Assembly: GCA_013140415.1 (NCBI GenBank)
Contig: JABFSW010000058.1
Coordinates: 1-15,317 of the forward strand
Origin: Nitrosarchaeum sp.
GTDB lineage: Archaea > Thermoproteota > Nitrososphaeria > Nitrososphaerales > Nitrosopumilaceae
DNA length: 15,317 nucleotides
Reading direction: 5' to 3'
Shown: positions 1-5,745 of the stretch, piece after piece
Numbering within the stretch: position 1 is the stretch's first letter
How the letters are laid out: the number at the start of each line of letters is the position of its first letter
Made by a program: the position numbers and the translations under genes
Notes under the pieces: model-generated
What the model saw: only the letters and a program-made list of their open reading frames with translations
Told to the model about the DNA's origin: nothing
Databases searched by the model: none

Positions 1-2
1 CT

Positions 3-341
3 CTTTTGTTACTTGTTACAGTTATTGAAAATATTGGAATTCCTCCATTCCAACAATATAATGAATATTTCAGAATTATTAATATGATCTCTATTGGCTA
101 TGTTGTATTTAGAACATTTAGCAATTCAACAATTAAAAATAGAAAAGAATTGATTTTACTCCCATTAGGATTTGTAGTTCTACTTTCATCTCAATTTGTA
201 AGATTTCTATTTACGATAGATCCTATAATCTTGACATTAGAACTATCTGGTATCTTGAAGATAATTGCACTTGCAATTATTATTTTCATACTTACAAGAG
301 ATTCAAAGAAAACAGAAAATATGGAGTTAGAACATGGCTAA
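3..341 (+). CDS. Small multi-span membrane protein, probably truncated at the window edge
   Basis: The reading frame is open to the left edge, so the true start may lie outside the window; the first possible start inside is TTG at 6. About 111 residues are visible. The chain has three hydrophobic stretches (roughly residues 25-40, 49-70 and 82-96 counted from TTG 6) and ends in a short charged tail rich in Lys and Glu, so it is most likely an integral membrane protein. The last 8 bases overlap the next gene, which suggests translational coupling with that winged-helix protein. Pairs of a small membrane protein and a small DNA-binding protein can act as a sensor and regulator unit, but nothing here proves it. 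I do not recognise a named family. Confidence 0.6.
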   Translation, partial: LLLLVTVIENIGIPPFQQYNEYFRIINMISIGYVVFRTFSNSTIKNRKELILLPLGFVVLLSSQFVRFLFTIDPIILTLELSGILKIIALAIIIFILTRDSKKTENMELEHG

Positions 342-633
342 TAGTTTAGGACAGCAACCAAAGGAAAAAAGAAGCAAGATGGAATTGTATTATGCTGTAT
401 TACGTGCGATACGAGATGAATCAATTCATAATAAATCTGTAAAACCAACACGAATCCAATTTTTAGTCAGTACTTCATACGACAAGTTAACTTTGTATCT
501 TGATGAATTGGAAGAAAAAAAACTTGTTAAATTGAACCCCATAATTATAACAGAAAAAGGAAAAAAATTCATTCGTGAATATAATAAGATAAACGAGATG
601 ACGATAAAACTTGGATTAAAGTTCATTGATTAA
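334..633 (+). CDS. ArnR1-like winged helix-turn-helix protein (HTH_45 type)
   Basis: A 99-residue basic protein with the shape of the archaeal HTH_45/ArnR1-like winged-helix family. After a Lys-rich start, helix 1 is MELYYAVLRAIRD (residues 16-28). A middle helix pair follows with the recognition helix around YDKLTLYLDELEEKKLV (49-65). The wing is a beta hairpin with the family hallmark ITEKGKKFIREY (72-83). A C-terminal helix (84-99) probably dimerises. The likely role is a DNA-binding transcription regulator in the cytoplasm. ATG 334 overlaps the upstream membrane-protein gene by 8 bases, so the two are probably one transcription unit. The target is unknown; the inverted repeat just downstream (647-682) is a candidate binding site. 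Family assignment is from motif memory. Confidence 0.8.
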   Translation: MANSLGQQPKEKRSKMELYYAVLRAIRDESIHNKSVKPTRIQFLVSTSYDKLTLYLDELEEKKLVKLNPIIITEKGKKFIREYNKINEMTIKLGLKFID

Positions 634-646
634 TTAACTGATATAT

Positions 647-682
647 TCATCTTAATACTCATCTTAGTGAGTATCAAGATGA
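647..682. repeat. 15-base-pair inverted repeat (hairpin or operator)
   Basis: Arms 647-661 and 668-682 are complementary except for one mismatch, separated by six bases; one extra T-G pair can form inside. It lies 14 bases after the winged-helix gene and 78 bases before the secreted-protein gene. No T tract follows it, so it does not look like a classical terminator. It could be an operator for the neighbouring winged-helix protein, or an RNA hairpin at the end of that transcript. Confidence 0.6.
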
Positions 683-759
683 CTAAAATTGCCAAAATGG
701 AACCAACAATACAAGAAAATATCCTAAAAAGTCATAAAGAATGATGAGATATACTATTC

Positions 760-1584
760 GTGATCAAAATATCTACTCTAGCTGTGATTTTAGGAGTAAT
801 GATATTGTCTGTAGTAATATATGCCGATGAAGCATATGCAGGAGGTTTAGTTAAACGTGCAATATCTACAGCAGATACTTGGCTTGTATCTGATATTCCA
901 GATTTACCTGCATCAAAGATAACATCTGGTACTTTTGCAAAATCTATAATTTCTACAACTGATACTTGGACAGCTGCCGAAATTCCATCACTTGATACCT
1001 CAAAACTAACTACTGGAACAATGGCAACAGCAAGATTGGGTTCTGGAACAGCTGACTCGACAACTTTTCTTAGAGGTGATCAAACATGGGTAAAGCCACT
1101 TGAAGAAAAATTAGTTGATACAACTTTGGGTGCAGATGCCGCAAGTATAGGTGGTTCATGGTCAGGTTCGTATGAGAAATTGAAAATTACATTATTATCA
1201 AAAGGTGGCTCTGCTGTTGGTATAGCATACGTAAGATTCAATGGTGATAGTGGTGCTGCATCATATGGTTGGAATGATGTTGGAATTATTGCTACTGCTG
1301 TTGTTGATGCACAGGATAGTTCAGACAGTGAGATTCAATTAACCGGTACTTCTACTACTGCTGCACCACAAGTAATTGAATTAAGCGTTATGAATTTTCA
1401 AACTACCCGTAAAGCAGTACAATCAGAAACAGCAAATGCCGAAGCTATAGCTACAAACTCTGCAACATGGTTAAGTGGTGGTACTTGGGAGAATACATCA
1501 AATAGCATAACTCAGGTTGATTTTCCAAGAAGTGCAGGAAACTGGCTTTCAGGTGCTAGATTGATAGTAATTGGCATACAATAA
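760..1584 (+). CDS. Secreted protein with phage tail-fibre-like architecture
   Basis: A 274-residue protein starting at GTG 760; the frame is closed by stops at 742-747 and holds no earlier start. Residues 1-27 form a signal peptide with a hydrophobic core and a likely AYA|GG cleavage site. Two copies of a repeat of about 28 residues follow (about 34-61 and 62-90, pattern I-S-T-x-D-T-W...IP-x-L...SK-x-T-x-GT). Next comes LGSGTADSTTFLRGDQTW (about 93-110), a linker typical of bacteriophage and virus tail-fibre proteins. The C-terminal region (about 113-274) has a Ser/Thr/Gly-rich beta character with the FNGDSG motif often seen in phage tail C-terminal domains. Its role may be an extracellular adhesin or surface decoration. 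It is odd because the parts are viral in style but carry a cellular export signal, and no other virus gene is nearby. The function is not known. Confidence 0.75.
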   Translation: MIKISTLAVILGVMILSVVIYADEAYAGGLVKRAISTADTWLVSDIPDLPASKITSGTFAKSIISTTDTWTAAEIPSLDTSKLTTGTMATARLGSGTADSTTFLRGDQTWVKPLEEKLVDTTLGADAASIGGSWSGSYEKLKITLLSKGGSAVGIAYVRFNGDSGAASYGWNDVGIIATAVVDAQDSSDSEIQLTGTSTTAAPQVIELSVMNFQTTRKAVQSETANAEAIATNSATWLSGGTWENTSNSITQVDFPRSAGNWLSGARLIVIGIQ

Positions 1585-1595
1585 TTAAACATGAT

Positions 1596-1718
1596 ATGAG
1601 TAAAATCACCGATGATCTCAAATCCATCTACTTATTGCCAATCATAATAGGCTTGGGTTTTCTCTTTACAACTTTTTTCCTTTTTATGATTACATTAATC
1701 GATTTTGCAGGTGATTAA
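1596..1718 (+). CDS. Small single-span membrane protein (40 aa)
   Basis: A short open frame from ATG 1596 to TAA 1716-1718 that is easily missed. The predicted protein has a short charged N-terminus (MSKITDDLKS), then a long hydrophobic segment (residues 11-36, beginning IYLLPIIIGLG) and an acidic end. It would sit in the membrane with one span. The segment KSIYLLPIIIGLG is identical to residues 10-22 of the histidine kinase downstream, and the underlying DNA is identical for 33 bases. Tiny one-span proteins starting with a charged head followed by YLLPI are common in ammonia-oxidising archaea. It may be a real small protein or a relic of a duplicated kinase start; an intact frame ending in its own stop favours a real gene. 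The function is unknown. Confidence 0.55.
   Translation: MSKITDDLKSIYLLPIIIGLGFLFTTFFLFMITLIDFAGD
1619..1651 (+). repeat. 33-base direct repeat, copy 1 (in small membrane ORF)
   Basis: Identical base for base to 1796-1828, offset 177 bases. Both copies are read in the same relative frame and encode the same start of a membrane span. Confidence 0.9.
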
Positions 1719-1737
1719 GACCAATGTATAAAAATCA

Positions 1738-1747
1738 TTTAAATTTA
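1738..1747 (+). promoter_or_regulatory. Putative TATA box for the histidine kinase gene
   Basis: The AT-only stretch TTTAAATTTA lies about 23-32 bases before ATG 1770. That spacing fits archaeal promoters giving leaderless or very short-leader mRNAs. It is based on composition and position only. Confidence 0.4.
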
Positions 1748-1769
1748 GAATATTCAATCATATGTAATA

Positions 1770-3380
1770 ATGAGTATAGATCCAACATATCATTCCAAAT
1801 CCATCTACTTATTGCCAATCATAATAGGATTAGGCATTATCTTTGGTACTGTCACTGCGTATTTACAAATATCTGATTATCAGCAACAACTATCTCAATC
1901 GTTTAAACATGAAGTTAATGGTATCTTGGAAGGAGTTATTGATAGAAGAGCAAATGGTTTACAGACAATTAACAATGGTATGATTGGTCTTTTTGAAAGT
2001 TCTAACGAAATAACACCTGATGAGTTTGCAATTTTTTCTGATAGAATTCTTAGTTCAAATCCTGAATTAGTAAATATCAGTATAATAGATCAAAACCAGA
2101 TAATACTTTACTCAGCTCCACAATCTTATCTTGTAGGAGAAAATTTTGACATATTATTTCCATCTCATCCAACTCAAATAAACGGTATAAAAACAATGAA
2201 TATTGAATTTTCTATGAATGATCTTCGTAGAATGATAATATCGGTACCATTTGATTATTTTATTTCTCATGATACTATTCCTAGTCAACACTTTAAACTG
2301 ATCTTATTCAGCCCACTTGACGATAATCTGAAATTATTTCAAGTATTCAATAACAACGGAATGATTGAAACCAATAATGTAGAATTTACCCAGAGTGAAT
2401 TAGAAAATATAGTTGAAGTTAATGTTCAAACAAATCTACACGGTCATACGATAAAGAAAGATTATGTTCTAAAATACTTGATTTGGGATGGTGCTTTTGA
2501 ACCAAATACCGCTTTCAGCCAGTTATTACTAATACTTGGGTTTATTGCTTCAGGTCTAATTCCTTTTGTAATTTATAAAACAAATAATGCATTAAGACAA
2601 AAAATACAAGAACGTTCTAAAATACTTGAACAAAAAAACCAAGAGCTTGAACAAATCAAAAAATCAAAAGATGAATTTGTGACAATGATCGTTCATGATT
2701 TGAAGAATCCTCTAGTGCCCATTACATCGCTTTCAGATATTCTACTTTCAAACACATTTGGCGACTTGAATCCTAAACAAATAGATAGAATCAAAATGAT
2801 CCAATCAAATGCCATATCCTTACAGAATCTAATTCAAGACTTACTAGATTCACAAAAAGCAGAACTAGGCAAACTTCATCTAAATTTATTAGAACATAAT
2901 CTTTCGGAAATCATCTTACATAGTATCTCAAAACTCACACCAGAGTTTGACATAAAGGAAATCACAATAGAAACAAGTATTGCCAATAATGTTCAGTGTG
3001 TTTGTGACAAAACACGTATAGAACAAGTACTATCAAATATATTATTTAACTCACTAGATTTTGTCTCAGAAAAAATTGGAAAGATCTCAATCTCATTAGA
3101 ATCAGATAGCCATACAGCTAAAATCAAAATAACAGACAATGGAATAGGTATAGAAAAAGATCAATTGGAAAAGTTGTTTGTAAAATTTTATCAGATCAAA
3201 CATAATATGACACGAAAATATGGTGGGACTGGATTGGGACTTGCAGTAAGTAATGACATTATTGCTCTACATGGGGGGAAAATATGGGTAGAATCTGATG
3301 GAATTGGGAATGGTTCTACATTTTTTATAGAATTACCATTGAAAGATCATGATAAAGCAAACACACCTAAAGAAAAATAA
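1770..3380 (+). CDS. CHASE-like membrane sensor histidine kinase
   Basis: A 536-residue kinase that probably senses an extracellular signal, autophosphorylates on His and passes the phosphate to a response regulator. Order of parts: membrane span 1 (about 12-33); an outside sensor region (about 34-247) with a CHASE-like pattern, IGLFESSNEITPDEF near 72-86 followed by NPELVNISIID; membrane span 2 (about 249-270); a coiled-coil linker (271-300); a HisKA domain with phospho-acceptor H309 in HDLKNP; and an HATPase_c domain with N-box N423/N427, G1 box DNGIG (456-460), F box near FVKFYQ (470-475) and G2 box GGTGLG (485-490). All key kinase residues are present. No response regulator gene is adjacent, so it is an orphan kinase. 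The ATG is well placed after an AT-rich promoter. Its first membrane span shares 33 identical bases with the small ORF upstream. Confidence 0.92.
   Translation: MSIDPTYHSKSIYLLPIIIGLGIIFGTVTAYLQISDYQQQLSQSFKHEVNGILEGVIDRRANGLQTINNGMIGLFESSNEITPDEFAIFSDRILSSNPELVNISIIDQNQIILYSAPQSYLVGENFDILFPSHPTQINGIKTMNIEFSMNDLRRMIISVPFDYFISHDTIPSQHFKLILFSPLDDNLKLFQVFNNNGMIETNNVEFTQSELENIVEVNVQTNLHGHTIKKDYVLKYLIWDGAFEPNTAFSQLLLILGFIASGLIPFVIYKTNNALRQKIQERSKILEQKNQELEQIKKSKDEFVTMIVHDLKNPLVPITSLSDILLSNTFGDLNPKQIDRIKMIQSNAISLQNLIQDLLDSQKAELGKLHLNLLEHNLSEIILHSISKLTPEFDIKEITIETSIANNVQCVCDKTRIEQVLSNILFNSLDFVSEKIGKISISLESDSHTAKIKITDNGIGIEKDQLEKLFVKFYQIKHNMTRKYGGTGLGLAVSNDIIALHGGKIWVESDGIGNGSTFFIELPLKDHDKANTPKEK
1796..1828 (+). 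repeat. 33-base direct repeat, copy 2 (in histidine kinase)
   Basis: Perfect match to 1619-1651. It encodes the beginning of the kinase's first membrane span. The flanks differ outside the repeat, so the shared block is sharply bounded. Confidence 0.9.
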
Positions 3381-3423
3381 CATTTTAATAATAATTAATC
3401 CGAATTTAATCCAAAATAAACTC

Positions 3424-3432
3424 TAAATTATA
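3424..3432 (+). promoter_or_regulatory. Putative TATA box for the bud32 gene
   Basis: TAAATTATA lies 21-29 bases before ATG 3453 in the 72-base gap after the kinase gene. The spacing predicts a leaderless transcript that would carry bud32 and the overlapping pyrophosphatase gene. Confidence 0.4.
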
Positions 3433-3452
3433 ACATTTCAATTAGTTATTTA

Positions 3453-4073
3453 ATGAAATTACTAAAAAAGGGTGCAGAAGCTGATATCTATCTTACACAA
3501 TGGGATGACTCACCTGCAATACTAAAAATCAGAAAGGCAAAAAGATATCGTAACCCAATTCTTGATGCAAAAATTAGAAAACAAAGAACAATTAAAGAAT
3601 CTCAAATAATTTCAGAAGTAAAGTCATTTGGAATTTCAACACCACTTGTTTACTATGTTAATTTAAAAAAATCATCTATTACCATGCAAGAAATTCCAGG
3701 CAAACCCGTTCATGATTTGCCTGATTCAAAGATAATTGAGTTATCAACAGAAATTGGTAGACTTGTTGGAATTATGCACAAAAATGGTATAATGCATGGT
3801 GATTTGACCACATCAAATTTTATCTTGTATAAAAATAAAGTATATGTAATTGATTTTGGATTATCACAAAAAACAATCAAATCTGAAGATCATGCAGTAG
3901 ATTTGAGATTAATCAAAGAAATTCTAAACAGTGCACATGCCAAAATAATGGAATCTGCTTGGAAAAACTTCCTATTTGGTTACAAATCTGTAGTTGGTCC
4001 CACAAATTATGCCAAAATTACAAACCTGGTATCTATCATTGAAAGTAGAGGACGATATGCTACAGTCATTTGA
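3453..4073 (+). CDS. bud32: Bud32 (KEOPS complex kinase/ATPase)
   Basis: A small atypical protein kinase of 206 residues, the normal size of free-standing Bud32. In the KEOPS complex it acts as an ATPase supporting Kae1 in making N6-threonylcarbamoyladenosine (t6A) at position 37 of ANN-decoding tRNAs. Visible motifs: nucleotide loop KGAEADIY (6-13), Lys25 in ILKIRK, helix-C Glu49 in RTIKES, catalytic loop HGDLTTSN (115-122) with Asp117 and Asn122, metal-binding DFG (134-136), then the DHAVDLRLIKE block (146-156), and a C-terminal ESRGRY tail typical of the family. There is no Kae1 fusion, unlike in some euryarchaea; kae1 is not in this window. The 3' end overlaps the next gene by 17 bases, pointing to co-translation. 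Confidence is high from the full motif set. Confidence 0.95.
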   Translation: MKLLKKGAEADIYLTQWDDSPAILKIRKAKRYRNPILDAKIRKQRTIKESQIISEVKSFGISTPLVYYVNLKKSSITMQEIPGKPVHDLPDSKIIELSTEIGRLVGIMHKNGIMHGDLTTSNFILYKNKVYVIDFGLSQKTIKSEDHAVDLRLIKEILNSAHAKIMESAWKNFLFGYKSVVGPTNYAKITNLVSIIESRGRYATVI

Positions 4074-4623
4074 TCTCTTTTTTGTCTCTTCAAATTATCA
4101 CAAATATCAAGAAGCAAAAAAAATTTTACGCTCTTTTGGCATTAATCTTAGATTTTTCAAATATGAACTTGAAGAAATTCAATCATTTTCTCTACAAGAA
4201 ATTGCATCAAAAAAAGCAATACAGGCATTTCAAAAATGTAAAAAACCAATAATAGTTGAAGATGATGGACTTTACATTAATTCTCTCAATGGATTTCCAG
4301 GACCGTACTCTTCTTATGTCTTCAAAACTATTGGTAACAAAGGAATTTTACAACTATTAAAACAAAATAGAAAAGCAAAATTTGTTTCCATCATTTCTTT
4401 TTGTGATGATAAAAATTCTAAATATTTTGAAGCAAAAATTGATGGAAACATTTCCAAAACACAAAATGGAGAAGGTTGGGGATATGATCCAATCTTTATA
4501 CCAAAAAATTTGAATAAAACATTTGCAGAATTGACTAACAAAAATGAATTATCTCACCGATACAAGGCATTAAAAAAATTTTCTAATTGGTATTTGCATA
4601 AGCTGAAATCCAACGGTCAATGA
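4057..4623 (+). CDS. HAM1/RdgB-type XTP/dITP pyrophosphatase
   Basis: A cytoplasmic nucleoside-triphosphate pyrophosphatase that cleaves non-canonical purine nucleotides (XTP, dITP/ITP) to monophosphates, keeping them out of DNA and RNA. The frame is open back to ATG 3994, but ATG 4057 is chosen because the family begins directly at the first strand and substrate loop (LFFVSSNYHKYQEAKKIL). This gives 188 residues, the family size, and a 17-base overlap with bud32. Motifs: SSN and Lys near the start, VEDDGLYINSLNGFPGPYSS in the middle (the EDDGL acidic pair and Pro-Gly-Pro-Tyr-Ser), GWGYDPIFIP, FAEL, and LSHRYKALKKF near the end (Ser-His-Arg substrate residues). The 3' end converges with and overlaps tyw1 by 41 bases. 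A house-cleaning gene coupled to bud32 is plausible as an archaeal operon. Confidence 0.93.
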   Translation: MLQSFDLFFVSSNYHKYQEAKKILRSFGINLRFFKYELEEIQSFSLQEIASKKAIQAFQKCKKPIIVEDDGLYINSLNGFPGPYSSYVFKTIGNKGILQLLKQNRKAKFVSIISFCDDKNSKYFEAKIDGNISKTQNGEGWGYDPIFIPKNLNKTFAELTNKNELSHRYKALKKFSNWYLHKLKSNGQ

Positions 4624-5611
4624 CTCTGTGATTGTTTTGCAATATCACAATTCTTGACACAAGACTTTCATCCATTATTGAAAATATTTGGCTCTGTTTA
4701 GCTATTTCTTCACTAAATTTTCTCACTTCATCCATTTCTAACATGTTTGAATGTTCTAATCTGTTAGTTGAACGGCCAATATGCATATATGATTTTATTT
4801 CAATAAAGTGTGGACTAGCTTGCTTTAGCATTGACGCAAACGCCGGAATCATCTCTTTTTGATCATTGTAATTTCTTATGAGCGTAATTCGAAGCACTGT
4901 TCTTGTGTCTAGTTGTTTTAACATTTCTAGCGTTTTATTCCATCTTTGCCAAGAGTCATCGTATTTTGGTTTGTTAATTTTTAAAAATGAATCATAATCT
5001 GCAGCATTTGTAGATAAATACAACTGTGTTGGTAGTGCATCTTCATCTTGTAATCTCTGAATCATATCTGGTTCTTGTCCATTTGTCACAAGAAAAATTG
5101 ACTTGGTTGCTTCTAAAGACTTGAGGTATTTTATTAATTCTGGAAGCTTGGGATACATTGTGGGTTCTCCAGAAAGTGAAATGGCATAATGGCTTGGTAA
5201 TAATGACTCATCTAATCTCTGTTTGTCATTTCTAGAATCTCCATAATATCCCATGATCAATTTTTTTCGTTCTTCCATCAGTTTAGTCAATATCTCTTTT
5301 GGCTCTGCCACTTTTTCTGGTTCCATTTTTAATGAATCATAAAATTCCATTGGTCTCCAACAATACACACAACGATTTTCACAATGCATTCCTGCAGGAG
5401 AAAATTCCATACAGCGATGTGTGGAAATTCCATAAAATTTATGCTTGTAACAACTTCCTTCATGTTTGAAAGATTTTTTTGTCCAATGACAAAGTTCTAC
5501 TGTCGAATGATCTGCAACTCCATACTTTGCTTTTTTTAATTGTTGTGCAATTCCTGGTTTGATCTGTATTAGTTTGTCTTCGTCTTCAACTGTTTCCCCA
5601 GAACAACTCAT
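4583..5611 (-). CDS. taw1: TYW1/Taw1, radical SAM 4-demethylwyosine synthase
   Basis: A 342-residue radical-SAM enzyme that condenses N1-methylguanosine at position 37 of tRNA-Phe with pyruvate-derived carbons to form 4-demethylwyosine, the tricyclic core of wybutosine-type bases. The radical-SAM cluster motif is C77-x3-C81-x2-C84 (HCENRCVYCWRP). Three more Cys at 41, 54 and 67 are spaced as in the second [4Fe-4S] cluster of archaeal TYW1, from memory of the Methanocaldococcus enzyme. SLSGEPTMYP (146-155) and FLVTNGQEPDMI (173-184) are further signature segments. It lacks the flavodoxin domain of eukaryotic TYW1, as expected for archaea. ATG 5611 is the first start. It is transcribed against the pyrophosphatase gene, with coding ends overlapping by 41 bases, and diverges from the first TSP3 gene. 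Confidence 0.95.
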   Translation of the reverse strand: MSCSGETVEDEDKLIQIKPGIAQQLKKAKYGVADHSTVELCHWTKKSFKHEGSCYKHKFYGISTHRCMEFSPAGMHCENRCVYCWRPMEFYDSLKMEPEKVAEPKEILTKLMEERKKLIMGYYGDSRNDKQRLDESLLPSHYAISLSGEPTMYPKLPELIKYLKSLEATKSIFLVTNGQEPDMIQRLQDEDALPTQLYLSTNAADYDSFLKINKPKYDDSWQRWNKTLEMLKQLDTRTVLRITLIRNYNDQKEMIPAFASMLKQASPHFIEIKSYMHIGRSTNRLEHSNMLEMDEVRKFSEEIAKQSQIFSIMDESLVSRIVILQNNHRVIDRWISAYANTN

Positions 5612-5631
5612 ATGTAAAACACTGTTTTGGT

Positions 5632-5642
5632 TTACTTAAATT
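5632..5642 (-). promoter_or_regulatory. Putative TATA box for taw1 (minus strand)
   Basis: Read on the minus strand this is an AATTTAAGTAA-type stretch 21-31 bases before ATG 5611, in the 134-base divergent gap shared with the first TSP3 gene. The assignment rests on position and composition. Confidence 0.35.
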
Positions 5643-5711
5643 GATCGAGATCTTTGAACTTGAAAATCATTCTCAAAACTTTTCATATTTTTAGCCTATT
5701 CCAGAGTGAAG

Positions 5712-5719
5712 TTTAATAA
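5712..5719 (+). promoter_or_regulatory. Putative TATA box for the first TSP3 gene
   Basis: TTTAATAA sits 27-34 bases before the TTG start at 5746. The same core TTTAATAA occurs at a similar position before the third TSP3 gene (about 10400-10407), which supports both as promoters. Confidence 0.45.
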
Positions 5720-5745
5720 CTGGATCTTTAACGTAAATTTAAGCT

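Noticed and set aside
3994..4056. ATG 3994 as start of the pyrophosphatase
   Set aside because: The family starts at the LFFVSSN strand; the extra 21 residues are a shadow of the bud32 C-terminal coding sequence.
4070..4252. 60-residue ORF inside the pyrophosphatase gene
   Set aside because: It is in a shifted frame of a well-supported gene, is Lys/Phe/Leu-rich low complexity, and has no recognisable domain.
4632..4862. 76-residue plus-strand ORF opposite taw1
   Set aside because: It is antisense to conserved taw1 coding sequence and has no support of its own.
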